Assembly (NCBI GenBank): GCA_947483545.1
Contig: CANKNP010000217.1
Location: forward strand, 1-9,007
Source: Deltaproteobacteria bacterium
Lineage (GTDB): Bacteria > Myxococcota > UBA796 > SXON01
Reading direction: 5' to 3'
DNA length: 9,007 bases
The first letter of the stretch is position 1. Each line of letters begins with the position of its first letter. Below the pieces are notes generated by a model. The model did no database searches and was not told the DNA's origin. It saw nothing but the letters and a program-made list of their open reading frames with translations. The translations under genes were made by a program, and so were the position numbers. Positions 1 through 7,397 of the stretch are shown one piece after another.

Positions 1-1268
1 AGCTTCCGATCCCCGGCGACGCGTCCACAGCCCTGGTGCTCGGCGATCACGCGCTCCGCATCGACCGCAGCTCGCTCTGCGAGGCCCTGCTCGACGCCTA
101 CCCGGGGTCTACGTTCCGCCTCCCGCCCGACGTCGCCTCGCCCTCTGCGTGTGCCCCGCCCCCTCCGCGGCCACCAACCGGGTACGCCCTCAAGCCGGTC
201 GCCACTGTCGCGCTCGCGGAGCGTGAGGTTGTGAAGACCTGGGCGTTTGCGCTCACCGGCGAGGGGATCAAGGCTGACGCTCCCGCCACCTCCCTCGGCG
301 TGGACCGCTGGTGGCGCGCGACCGGTGGGGAGACCCGGGCGATCCTGCTGCAGCCGAGCGGGGATGTGCCGCCATCGTGGAAGGCCAACGTCGATCTACA
401 GCTTTTGCGGGCGGGCGCGCCCGTCGAGGAGCGGTTCACGGACGTCGGGTCGCTGGACGGCGCGACGAACCTGGCCATCCCCGCTTCCGGTCGCGTGACC
501 ATCGCGATCCCAGGCGCCGAACAACGCTGGTGGACCCTCGGCGGGGATTTTCCCCACGGCGCGTCCGGTGGCGATCTCGCGTTGCGCGTCTGCGTCGATG
601 CTCAGGTCGAGGATGCCCGCCCCCACGTGGTCACCGTCGCTTGCGACGCCTGCTCTTCGCTGGTCCAGGTCCGCGACGGGCGGAGCTGCTTCGATGTCCC
701 GGTGTCTGTCGAGGTGCGCCCGTTCTGGTCCTGGTGGCGCATCGCGCTGGCGACGATCGCCGCGATCACGGCCACCTGGCTCGTTGCGCGCTGGGTCTGG
801 CGGCCCCGGCTGCCGCCGAAGATGATCGTCGGCGCCACGAGCCTGCAACTCCAGGCTGCATCCGAAAAGTGGGGGGGTGAACCTGGCATGTTTCAAGCGG
901 CTTGCCGCGCCGCGTATCTCACCGCCCCGCTGGGCACGCCGCTCTATGTAGATGCCTCGGTCTATCGAAATGGCGCGGTCGATGCGGTACATCTGGCGGC
1001 GCGCGGGGAGGTCTGCATCGGGCTCCGGGCGCGCGCCGGCGGGGGGCTCTTGCTCTGGCCGGCCCGCCTACCCGACGGTGCGGTCCTGCTGGTCAAGGAG
1101 GAGGGCCCGGCGCAGGTGCTCACGGTCCCCGGCGCCGTGCCGGTGAAACCTAGCGCGGACACGTGCATCGCGGTGTCCGGACGGGCGGACCTGGCATTGA
1201 TTTTGTCGGTCCGCGAGGGGGCGCAGGTCACCGAGGTGCTGCGGATCGAGGGGGCTTTGAGGAGGTGA
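1..1268 (+). CDS. Single-pass membrane protein of unknown function (5' end outside window)
   Basis: The reading frame is open from the left edge (first full codon at position 3) to a TGA at 1266-1268. A GTG at 36 is possible but has no Shine-Dalgarno sequence, and the frame continues upstream of it, so I treat the gene as N-terminally incomplete. Residue numbers here count the GTG as 1. A proline-rich stretch lies near residues 40-50. A beta-rich domain follows with four cysteines (C186, C203, C206, C218; the middle pair is CDAC), which could form disulfides if the domain is outside the cytoplasm. One hydrophobic Trp-flanked segment at about 229-254 (WSWWRIALATIAAI...) is a clear membrane span. 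About 155 residues follow, rich in Gly, Val and Leu and probably beta-structured. No family is recognised. The gene converges on the kinase gene. The product call is limited to membrane anchoring. Confidence 0.75.
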   Translation, partial: LPIPGDASTALVLGDHALRIDRSSLCEALLDAYPGSTFRLPPDVASPSACAPPPPRPPTGYALKPVATVALAEREVVKTWAFALTGEGIKADAPATSLGVDRWWRATGGETRAILLQPSGDVPPSWKANVDLQLLRAGAPVEERFTDVGSLDGATNLAIPASGRVTIAIPGAEQRWWTLGGDFPHGASGGDLALRVCVDAQVEDARPHVVTVACDACSSLVQVRDGRSCFDVPVSVEVRPFWSWWRIALATIAAITATWLVARWVWRPRLPPKMIVGATSLQLQAASEKWGGEPGMFQAACRAAYLTAPLGTPLYVDASVYRNGAVDAVHLAARGEVCIGLRARAGGGLLLWPARLPDGAVLLVKEEGPAQVLTVPGAVPVKPSADTCIAVSGRADLALILSVREGAQVTEVLRIEGALRR

Positions 1269-1273
1269 CAATT

Positions 1274-1293
1274 CTGAGCCCCTCAGTTTTGTT
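1274..1293 (+). terminator. Short hairpin plus T-rich tract after the membrane-protein gene
   Basis: CTGAG (1274-1278), a CCC loop and CTCAG (1282-1286) form a 5-bp stem followed directly by TTTTGTT. It starts six bases after the stop codon at 1268. The order of stem then T-tract fits intrinsic termination of the + strand gene, although the stem is short. The T-tract is unusual in such GC-rich DNA. Confidence 0.45.
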
Positions 1294-1349
1294 CTATTCC
1301 CGGGACATGGGCGGCTCGGGGCCATCCCCGCCGGGTTGGGAAATGGTGT

Positions 1350-1378
1350 GAAACGCCGCTGGGAATCGGCGGCGTTTC
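1350..1378. terminator. Probable bidirectional terminator between convergent genes
   Basis: GAAACGCCGC (1350-1359) and GCGGCGTTTC (1369-1378) form a perfect 10-bp stem with a 9-base loop. The AAA/TTT at the stem ends gives a short U-run on either strand. It lies 16 bases past the kinase stop codon (1394, - strand) and downstream of the + strand gene that ends at 1268, which is where a shared terminator is expected. A smaller CGGGG/CCCCG hairpin (1317-1330) lies between this and the 1274 hairpin. Confidence 0.65.
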
Positions 1379-1393
1379 GAGGCGCGCGGTCGC

Positions 1394-3193
1394 CTACCTC
1401 CCCGCCTCCCACGCCCCGGTCTTCTGGTCGGTCGCCCCCGCCGTTCCGGTGAACGTGTCGCCGGCGAGCGTCCCTTTCATCGTCAAGCCGTTGGCGCCGG
1501 TGAGCGTCAGGGCCGTGCCGTCGAAGGTGCCTGAGGCGGCGTACGCCCGGGGCGTCGTGCCGAGCAGCACTTCGATGCGGGCGCGCACGTTGCCGCCGGT
1601 CTGACCATCGATCCGCAACGTGAGCTGCCGGCCGTTCCAGCGCCCGGTCCAGGTGCCCTTGATGCTGGGGATGCTGACCGCGGCCTCGGGAACCGGCTCG
1701 GAGACGGGGACCACTTGGATCGGTTCGGGCGCGGAGACCGGGGTGATGACGGCCTCGACGATGGGCACCGGGGCGGGGGCAGCTCCCGGCTGGGGCGAAG
1801 GCACCGTCACGGGTGCGGTTGCGACCGGACTGGCGACGGGCTGCAGCGCTGTGGCGGGAGGGGTTGGCGCGGAGGAGGTCACCACTGCAGCGAGAGGGGC
1901 TTGGACCGCGGTGAGCTCCGGCGCAGCGCTTGCGGGCTCTGGCACGGCGACGTCGGCCGGTGGGGCGGGTGTCGTCCCCGCGCCCGAGTACAACGCCACC
2001 CCGGTGCCACCGGCGATCACGACGAGCCCTCCCAACGCGACGACGGCGATGAGCCCAAGCGCGATCATCGCCCCGCGGCTCTTCGAGGGTGGCTTGCTCA
2101 CCCGAGTCGCGGTCCCCGGGCGGGGCGCGGGGATCGTGTCCGGACCTGGCATCATCGTGTCGGCGGACTGCACCATGGTCGCGCTGCCGCCGCCGATGGT
2201 CCCTTCGTGGCCGATGGGGCTGGGTGTGAGCGGGGCGGGGGTGCGGGCCTGCGGGGCCGCGCGCTCGTGTGGGGCCTCCTTGTTGGTGAGCCGAACGGGG
2301 CCGCCGGGCATCGCGTAGATCACGAGATCACGCAGGTCTCGCGCGTCGACGAAGACCGCCTCGGCGAAGGCATCACAGCTCGGGAACCGTTCGTCGGGCT
2401 CGGGCTTCACGGCGCGTGCCACCGCTTCCACGATGTGCGCGGGGACGTCAGGGGCCAGCTCGGGGAGGGGCCGGTACCGCCCTTGCGCCACGGCGTTCAG
2501 CGTGTCCAGCACGGTCGGACCGGCGAACGCCGGCTGCCCCGTGAGCATCTCGTAGAGCAGCGTGCCCAGCGCGAAGACGTCCGCGCGCGCATCGACCCCC
2601 GCGGCGTCGTTGAACTGTTCAGGGGCCATGTACCCAGGGGTGCCCATCGCCGAGCCCGCCCGGGTCTGACCTGGGGCCTCGCCCGGCTCATGGGCGACCT
2701 TCGCGATTCCAAAGTCCGCGACCTTCGGCACCACCTGGCCGAGCTGGTTTCCGCCGAGCACCTGCAAGAGCACGTTGGCGGGCTTGATGTCGCGGTGCAG
2801 CACCCCCACCAGGTGTGCGGCCCGTACGCCTGCCAGGATCTGCGCGAACAGGTGCAGGCACTCGTCGACGTCCGGCGGCCCGTTGTCCCGCAGCCAGTCG
2901 TCCAGCGTCGGCCCCTCGACGAACTCGATGATCAGCCCTGGCTGCCCATCATGCTCGACCACGTCCGTCACGTTCACGATGTTCGGGTGTCGGAGCTGCG
3001 CTTGGATCCGCCCCTCCAACAGGAGCCGGGTGGACAGGCCCGCCTTCCGCATCGTCAAGAGCTTCAGCGCGTGGATCGTGCCCAGTTGCACATGGCGCAC
3101 CCGATAGACCTTCGCGAGCCCACCCTCCCCGAGCAGCCCGAGCACCTCGTAGCGCTCGACCCGCTCCCCGAGCCCAAGGGTCGGATCGGACAT
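1394..3193 (-). CDS. Transmembrane Ser/Thr protein kinase with extracytoplasmic C-terminal domain
   Basis: This is a Hanks-type kinase of 599 residues. The visible kinase signatures are the glycine loop GEGGLAKVY (22-30), ATP-binding Lys in HALK (K44), the helix-C Glu (E60), the catalytic loop HRDIKPAN (133-140, D135), the DFG at 160-162, GTPGYMAPE (184-192) and the lobe ending near 285. All catalytic residues are present, so it should phosphorylate Ser/Thr. A linker (about 300-373) carries evenly spaced threonines. One membrane span lies at about 375-401. An Ala/Pro/Val-rich spacer (403-510) and a beta-rich domain with repeated GT(W/F/L) turns (511-599) follow. Topology puts the kinase inside and the small domain outside, as in a receptor kinase, but it has no PASTA repeats and I do not recognise the outer domain. 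The ATG at 3193 has GAGGGG a few bases upstream. The gene starts 68 bp after the barrel gene on the same strand and is probably cotranscribed with it. Confidence 0.95.
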   Translation of the reverse strand: MSDPTLGLGERVERYEVLGLLGEGGLAKVYRVRHVQLGTIHALKLLTMRKAGLSTRLLLEGRIQAQLRHPNIVNVTDVVEHDGQPGLIIEFVEGPTLDDWLRDNGPPDVDECLHLFAQILAGVRAAHLVGVLHRDIKPANVLLQVLGGNQLGQVVPKVADFGIAKVAHEPGEAPGQTRAGSAMGTPGYMAPEQFNDAAGVDARADVFALGTLLYEMLTGQPAFAGPTVLDTLNAVAQGRYRPLPELAPDVPAHIVEAVARAVKPEPDERFPSCDAFAEAVFVDARDLRDLVIYAMPGGPVRLTNKEAPHERAAPQARTPAPLTPSPIGHEGTIGGGSATMVQSADTMMPGPDTIPAPRPGTATRVSKPPSKSRGAMIALGLIAVVALGGLVVIAGGTGVALYSGAGTTPAPPADVAVPEPASAAPELTAVQAPLAAVVTSSAPTPPATALQPVASPVATAPVTVPSPQPGAAPAPVPIVEAVITPVSAPEPIQVVPVSEPVPEAAVSIPSIKGTWTGRWNGRQLTLRIDGQTGGNVRARIEVLLGTTPRAYAASGTFDGTALTLTGANGLTMKGTLAGDTFTGTAGATDQKTGAWEAGR

Positions 3194-3261
3194 CTACTGC
3201 CCCTCGGCTCGGGTGCGCTCGAGGACCCGCGGGGGTGGCGAGAAGCTTCGGGGTGTGAGCA

Positions 3262-4182
3262 CTACTCGGCGCTCCCCGCCCGCTTCGGCACGTACACGGA
3301 CAGCCCCGCCGTGACGCTCACGGCGTCTGAAGGATTGTTCTTCGCGTACAGGGTGCCGAGCGCGGAAGCACTGAACACCACGTGGTCGCTCGACCGGAGC
3401 AGCAGCTTCAGCCCCGGCCGCACGTTCATCACGCGCAGGCTGCCGAACCGGTCCGGATCGGCGAGATCCACCTCCGACACATCCACGCCAAACGGGCGCC
3501 AGAACATGCCGATGGATCCTGCAAAGCTGACGATGCGGTTCACGCCCAGCACCAGCTCCGCGTCCCCGGTGAATTCGGCGCCGGGCACCGGTTCGTCTGA
3601 GAGCGTGGTGTTCGGGAAGCGGTACACCCCACCGAGCTCCACGAACCCGCTCCAGGCCCCCGTGCGCCCCGCCGGGCCGGTACGACCGATAGCCGCGAAG
3701 CCGCCGATGTCCGAGGTGCCCTCGCCCTGGTTGGTGATGCGCGCCCGGGTCTTGGAGGTGTGGGATCCCTGCCGGAACTGCGCGCCAAGCGCGAGGGAGA
3801 CCGCGGAGTCGTAGAACTCATCAAGGGCGAGGGCTTGCGCCCGCACGTCGATCACGCCGATCCCGCGCGTGCGCTCGCAGGCGGACAGGCCAAAGCTGGT
3901 GCAGACCGGGCCGTCGGTGCGGTTGGCATGCACCTCGGACCACGGCACGCCAAGCGCGATCTGCACGCGTGGCACGATGCCGTAGCTGACATCGGCCTGC
4001 ACGCCGAAGGTGCTGATGCCGCTGTCCACGGGCTGCTTGTCGTCCGAGAACGAGCCGCCATCGCCGGCGAGCGTGCCAAAACGCTGGTATGACGTGGCCA
4101 GATAGACCGAGGTGTCTCCGGGGGAGAGCACCCAGGGGCCCGACGCCGCGTGGGCGAGGGAAGCGAGGAGCGCGAGGAGCAT
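3262..4182 (-). CDS. Predicted outer-membrane beta-barrel protein
   Basis: The product is 306 residues with a short hydrophobic signal-like N-terminus (MLLALLASLAHA, probable cleavage near A12/A13). The body alternates polar and hydrophobic residues in short Gly- and aromatic-rich strands (for example VSLALGAQF and GFVELGGVYRF), as in transmembrane beta-barrels. Two cysteines (C94, C102) sit close together in one loop and may pair. The style resembles the broad transporter/MetA-pathway barrel families, but no subfamily is recognised and no substrate can be inferred. The signal peptide lacks the usual N-terminal Arg/Lys, so its efficiency or the exact start is uncertain. The ATG overlaps the preceding gene's stop in a TGATG arrangement, which suggests translational coupling. 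The kinase gene follows 68 bp downstream. Confidence 0.8.
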   Translation of the reverse strand: MLLALLASLAHAASGPWVLSPGDTSVYLATSYQRFGTLAGDGGSFSDDKQPVDSGISTFGVQADVSYGIVPRVQIALGVPWSEVHANRTDGPVCTSFGLSACERTRGIGVIDVRAQALALDEFYDSAVSLALGAQFRQGSHTSKTRARITNQGEGTSDIGGFAAIGRTGPAGRTGAWSGFVELGGVYRFPNTTLSDEPVPGAEFTGDAELVLGVNRIVSFAGSIGMFWRPFGVDVSEVDLADPDRFGSLRVMNVRPGLKLLLRSSDHVVFSASALGTLYAKNNPSDAVSVTAGLSVYVPKRAGSAE

Positions 4183-4949
4183 CAGGGGTTCGAGACCTCC
4201 GCCCGCACCTTCGCGCTCACCGTGATCGACGGGCCCGCGAGGCCCATGTCACCGCTCACGAGCGTGGCCGTGTTGGTGCCCATCACGGTCGGTCCGACCG
4301 CGACCTCCTCCCCCTTGGCCGTCAGCTTTCCGCCCTGAGCCGTCCCCAGGATCAGCGTCGCATTTCCACCCGGGGCCGACACGCTCGTCGTCGCCGTGAA
4401 CACCGCGCCGTTGTTCTGCACCACCTTCACGTCACTGCCCGACGCCGTCACCGTCGCGCCCTTCAGCTCCCCGGAGACAAACGCTCCACCCCCGCCCGCG
4501 CTCACCTTCACCGTGCCGTCGCAGTCCTGGACCTGGACCCAGCCCGATCCCGACTCGGTCACCGTCAACGTGATCGGCGCCCTCGGGATGTTCACGGTGA
4601 GCGTGATCTCGACGCTCGAGACCCCGGTTCCCTTGGACGGCACCCGCGTGCTCACCTTGCCGCCGTTGGAGTCCCCGTACGCCGCGATGCCCACGCCCTT
4701 CCCGGCGGTCTCCATCGCCGTCTCGGCCGTCCCGGTCACCACGTACTGAACCCGCGCGGTCAGCGACTCGGTGTCCATACACCGCACCGCCAGATTGCCC
4801 GACGAGTGCGTGATGGACACCGGCTTTCCAAGCACATAGTTTGCGGCGGAGCTGGACAAGCTGCCTTCGTAGGTCGATTCCCCGTCGGCCGCGAAGGCGA
4901 GCGGGGAGAGAAACAGTGCGAGCGAGGTGATCAGGGCAGGGGAGCGCAT
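4182..4949 (-). CDS. Exported beta-repeat protein, DUF4097/adhesin-head-like
   Basis: The product is 255 residues with a classical signal peptide (MRSPALITSLALFLSPLAFA, cleavage around A20/A21). The mature part is almost entirely Gly, Ser, Thr and Val arranged as short strands of the form xVxVxxxxG, for example GTVKVSAGGGGAFVSG. This is typical of DUF4097-type proteins, which are modelled as right-handed beta-helix or auto-transporter-adhesin-like heads. Two cysteines (C57, C143) could form a disulfide. It has no membrane anchor or lipobox, so it is probably periplasmic or secreted. It leads the envelope gene group, and its TGA shares a base with the ATG of the barrel gene. The ATG at 4949 has only a weak ribosome site (CCCGGG). 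Family-level resemblance is by eye, and the molecular role is unknown. Confidence 0.78.
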   Translation of the reverse strand: MRSPALITSLALFLSPLAFAADGESTYEGSLSSSAANYVLGKPVSITHSSGNLAVRCMDTESLTARVQYVVTGTAETAMETAGKGVGIAAYGDSNGGKVSTRVPSKGTGVSSVEITLTVNIPRAPITLTVTESGSGWVQVQDCDGTVKVSAGGGGAFVSGELKGATVTASGSDVKVVQNNGAVFTATTSVSAPGGNATLILGTAQGGKLTAKGEEVAVGPTVMGTNTATLVSGDMGLAGPSITVSAKVRAEVSNP

Positions 4950-5252
4950 CCCGGGAAGCTATCCCGAAACAGGGGCCCCCCGCCGCACCGTTCACCCGGG
5001 CGCGGGCGCTCCCGCTTCGTTGAGATCGGCCGCCGGATTCACGCTCGCGTCCTCCCCTTCTCCCTCCGGGAGAAGGTGCCGCGGTAATCGGCGGCGGATG
5101 AGGGCTCCCCGGCGATCCTGAACGGCCCTCATCCGCCCGCGAGGACGCGGCGGTGTTCGGTCGCACGGGTACGAGCCTGCGAGGTGGTCCCAAGCCGCCC
5201 CTCGCTGCGGTCCACGGCCTCCCGCCTCGGCTCTCCCCCTGCCACCTCCGGC
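4950..5252. other. Gene-free gap of 303 bp between helicase and DUF4097-like gene
   Basis: I see no convincing coding sequence here. The gap holds the double-hairpin element at 5056-5137 and a widely spaced 7-bp inverted repeat (GAGGTGG 5181-5187, CCACCTC 5242-5248) just past the helicase stop. Being downstream of the helicase and upstream of the DUF4097-like gene on the - strand, it should contain the helicase transcript end and probably a promoter for the envelope operon. I could not pick out a convincing -35/-10 pair. Confidence 0.6.
5056..5137. repeat. Palindromic intergenic element with two strong hairpins (REP/RIME-like)
   Basis: The first hairpin is CCTTCTCCC (5056-5064), loop TCC, GGGAGAAGG (5068-5076), a 9-bp perfect stem. 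The second is a 13-bp perfect stem, GGCGGATGAGGGC (5093-5105) with GCCCTCATCCGCC (5125-5137), and a 19-base loop. An alternative small stem, GCCGC (5078-5082) with GCGGC (5091-5095), overlaps the left arm of the second. The pairing of a CCTTCTCCC palindrome with GGATGAGGG recalls dispersed intergenic palindromes of proteobacteria (REP-like elements, rhizobial RIME), which is from memory and not searched. There is no U-tract, so it may act as a processing, mRNA-stabilising or Rho-independent-like end for the helicase transcript. Confidence 0.55.
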
Positions 5253-7280
5253 CTACTCCGCGCTTTCCGCTGCGGGTGCGTCCGAGCCCTCAGGAGTCGC
5301 AGCGCCCGCCTCGCCGGCCGGCCGACGCCGCCGACGACGACGACGCTTCTTGGCCGCGTCCCCGCCCTCCACGACGGTGCCATCCGCGTTGGTCTCGACC
5401 TCGCCCTCCTCGAAGAGCTCATCGGCTCCCGGCGCGGGCGCGTCCAGGGGTGCGGCTGCCTTGGCGGCAGGCGCGCTGGGTGCTGGGCGATCGGCGGCCG
5501 GCGTGGCGCTGTCGGGCCGCGCTGCTCGGTCCTCGCGGGGGCGATCGTCCCGGCGGGGGCGTTCGTCGCGGGGTCGATCCTGGCGCGGCCGGTCTTCTCG
5601 GCGCGGGCCGTCGGCCCGAGGCTCGCGGGGCCTGTCGTCGGCGCGGGGCTCCCGGGGGCGGTCGTCGGCGCGGGGCTCACGGGGGCGGTCGTCGGCCCGA
5701 GGCTCACGGGGGCGGTCGTCGGCCCGAGGCTCGCGGGGGCGGTCATCGCGGGCTTCGCGGGGGCGGTCGTCGCGGGGCCGATCGTCGCGGCGGGGGCCGC
5801 GGTCGTCGCGGGGGCCGTCGCGGCGCGGGCCGCGGTCATCCCCGCGGGTGGGGCGCTCCGCCATCTCGTCCACGCCGCCGCTGCCGTTGTCACGGTCGAT
5901 CAACTCCGCGCGGCGCGCGGCGTCGAACTGCATGAACGCGCGGATCATCACGGCGATGAGCTTGTCGGCGTCGGGCCGCTCCTTCATCCGACGGGCGGCG
6001 TCCAGCCAGGACTCGTACGCTGTCGAGCCGGAGGCCTGGTTGATGACGCCCGAGACGCGCTCGGCACGCAGGGTCGCCGACTCCTCAGGGGAGGGCATCT
6101 GGCGCACGTCGAACTGGATCTTGTGAATCCGCTCGAGCGAGATCCGGCTGGAGAAGTCCGCCCCCCCCGCGAGGTTGAGCACCACGCCGGTCTTGCCGAT
6201 GCGTCCGGTGCGCCCGGAGCGGTGCAAGTACACCGCCGGGTCATCCGGCAGCGCGTAGTTGATGACGTGCGACAGGTCGGAGATGTCGATGCCGCGGGCC
6301 GCCACATCGGTCGCCACCAGGAACTGCGTAGCGCCGGCCTTCACGCGCGCCATGACCCGCTCGCGCTGCTTCTGGGGCAGGTCGCCCGAGATCATCTCGG
6401 CGTTCATGCCCTGCCGTTCGAGGTAGCTGCACACGGTGCCGACATCCTCCTTGGTGTTGCAGAAGATGATCGCGCTCTTGGGGCGCTCCCGCTCGATAAG
6501 GTCGAGCAGCGCGCGGGCCTTGTGGTAGTCGGGGCTGGACTCATAGAGGATGTGCGTGACCTGCTGCACATTGTCCCCATCGAAGGACAGCATGATGTCG
6601 AGCGCGTCTTTGGTGTAGCGCCCGATCAGCCCGCGGATCGACTCGTTCACAGTCGCCGAGAACAGCAGCGTCTGGCGGTCTGTACCGCACTTGTCAAGGA
6701 TCTTCCGGACGTCCTCCAGGAACCCCATGGACAACATCTCATCGGCCTCATCCAGCACCGCAAACTGAACCCCGGAGAGGTCCAGGTTTCCGCGCCGGAT
6801 GTGGTCCAGGATGCGGCCGGGCGTGCCGACCACGATCTCCGAGCCTTCCTTCAGCGCCTGCACCTGGGACTCGAAGCCTACGCCGCCGTAGATCGCGCAG
6901 ATTCGGAGGTCCTTGAACGTCGCGATCAGCGCGCACTCCTGCGCGATCTGGATCGCGAGCTCCCGCGTGGGGGAGAGCACAATCGCCCGGGTCCGGTGCT
7001 CGCCCTCGACGATCCGCTCGACAATCGGGACGCAGAACGCCGCGGTCTTGCCCGTGCCGGTCTTTGCGCGGACGATGAGATCACGCCCGGCCATCGCCGG
7101 ATCGATGGTGCGCGCCTGCACCGGGGTGGCCGCGACGTACCCCATGGCGGTCAGGCCCTGGAGGACCTCGGGGGAGATCGGAAAATCAGCGAAGGTGCGG
7201 TCGGACACGTGGTCCATCGCGCGGGTCGCGCTCGGGGGCGCGGATGCGGCTTCGGCCGCGGGGATTTCAGGTTCAGACAC
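5253..7280 (-). CDS. DEAD-box ATP-dependent RNA helicase, DeaD/CshA-like, with Arg-rich tail
   Basis: The product is 675 residues and unwinds or remodels RNA using ATP. All core motifs are intact: Q-motif with Q55, AKTGTGKT (72-79), PTRELA (104-109), TPGR (153-156), DEAD (177-180), SAT (208-210), IIFCNT (271-276), ATDVAARGID (323-332) and HRSGRTGR (353-360). The DEADEML..MGF..DV stretch resembles DeaD/CshA helicases of cold shock, ribosome assembly and RNA decay. After the core, a small helical region (about 380-465) leads to a disordered Arg/Asp/Pro tail with 9-residue repeats and then an Ala-rich end with KK plus about eight Arg near 644-653. I place the start at GTG 7280, which has GGAG five bases upstream. 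The frame stays open further upstream to 7688, but that part has no helicase features. An ATG at 7217 is the main alternative start. The tail probably binds RNA. Confidence 0.95.
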   Translation of the reverse strand: MSEPEIPAAEAASAPPSATRAMDHVSDRTFADFPISPEVLQGLTAMGYVAATPVQARTIDPAMAGRDLIVRAKTGTGKTAAFCVPIVERIVEGEHRTRAIVLSPTRELAIQIAQECALIATFKDLRICAIYGGVGFESQVQALKEGSEIVVGTPGRILDHIRRGNLDLSGVQFAVLDEADEMLSMGFLEDVRKILDKCGTDRQTLLFSATVNESIRGLIGRYTKDALDIMLSFDGDNVQQVTHILYESSPDYHKARALLDLIERERPKSAIIFCNTKEDVGTVCSYLERQGMNAEMISGDLPQKQRERVMARVKAGATQFLVATDVAARGIDISDLSHVINYALPDDPAVYLHRSGRTGRIGKTGVVLNLAGGADFSSRISLERIHKIQFDVRQMPSPEESATLRAERVSGVINQASGSTAYESWLDAARRMKERPDADKLIAVMIRAFMQFDAARRAELIDRDNGSGGVDEMAERPTRGDDRGPRRDGPRDDRGPRRDDRPRDDRPREARDDRPREPRADDRPREPRADDRPREPRADDRPREPRADDRPREPRADGPRREDRPRQDRPRDERPRRDDRPREDRAARPDSATPAADRPAPSAPAAKAAAPLDAPAPGADELFEEGEVETNADGTVVEGGDAAKKRRRRRRRRPAGEAGAATPEGSDAPAAESAE
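5617..5751. repeat. Five 27-bp tandem repeats in the helicase tail
   Basis: Imperfect units of 27 bp start at 5617, 5644, 5671, 5698 and 5725. On the coding (-) strand each encodes nine residues of the type PREPRADDR. The changes between units are mostly single bases, several of them synonymous, and the last unit diverges at its end. The period is a multiple of three, so gain or loss of a unit would change tail length without breaking the frame. Related DDRPR/DDRGPRR segments flank the array on both sides and look like older, decayed copies. Confidence 0.85.
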
Positions 7281-7285
7281 AGAGG

Positions 7286-7289
7286 CTCC
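7286..7289 (-). promoter_or_regulatory. Ribosome binding site that fixes the helicase GTG start
   Basis: On the - strand GGAG (7289 to 7286) is followed by five bases and GTG at 7280. The candidate in-frame starts farther upstream have no comparable site supporting a longer protein, and the ATG at 7217 is not preceded by a good one. This favours the 675-residue helicase. Confidence 0.6.
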
Positions 7290-7318
7290 GTCGGTAGACC
7301 ATCGCACCAGGAACCGAT

Positions 7319-7333
7319 GGGGGCGAAGCCCCC
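7319..7333 (-). promoter_or_regulatory. G/C hairpin in the probable helicase leader
   Basis: On the - strand the sequence reads GGGGGC, loop TTC, GCCCCC, a 6-bp perfect G/C stem ending 38 bases before the GTG start. It lies close upstream of the ribosome site and could influence translation or pause transcription. It has no following U-tract, so an attenuator role is only a guess. Confidence 0.4.
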
Positions 7334-7397
7334 CAACACAGACCGCCCGGCGAAAAGGTCGGTCGGGTAGCCCGTCTCGGCAGGTGGCGCAACTGGC

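Noticed and set aside
3194..3261. A palindrome around GAAGCTTC between the barrel and kinase genes as a terminator or operator
   Set aside because: It is only 8 bp with no loop or U-tract, and the short same-strand gap is better explained as an intra-operon spacer.
1715..3814. A 699-codon open frame on the + strand, antisense to the kinase and barrel genes
   Set aside because: The - strand frame has complete kinase motifs and signal-peptide logic, while the + frame gives Arg/Gly/His-rich low-complexity protein typical of antisense frames in GC-rich DNA.
5617..5751. A regularly spaced repeat array as a possible CRISPR
   Set aside because: The units are directly contiguous with no unique spacers and lie in frame within the helicase coding sequence.
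5184..7370. A 728-codon open frame on the + strand, antisense to the helicase
   Set aside because: It is a shadow of the intact DEAD-box gene; its composition and the lack of any motif or supported start argue against coding.
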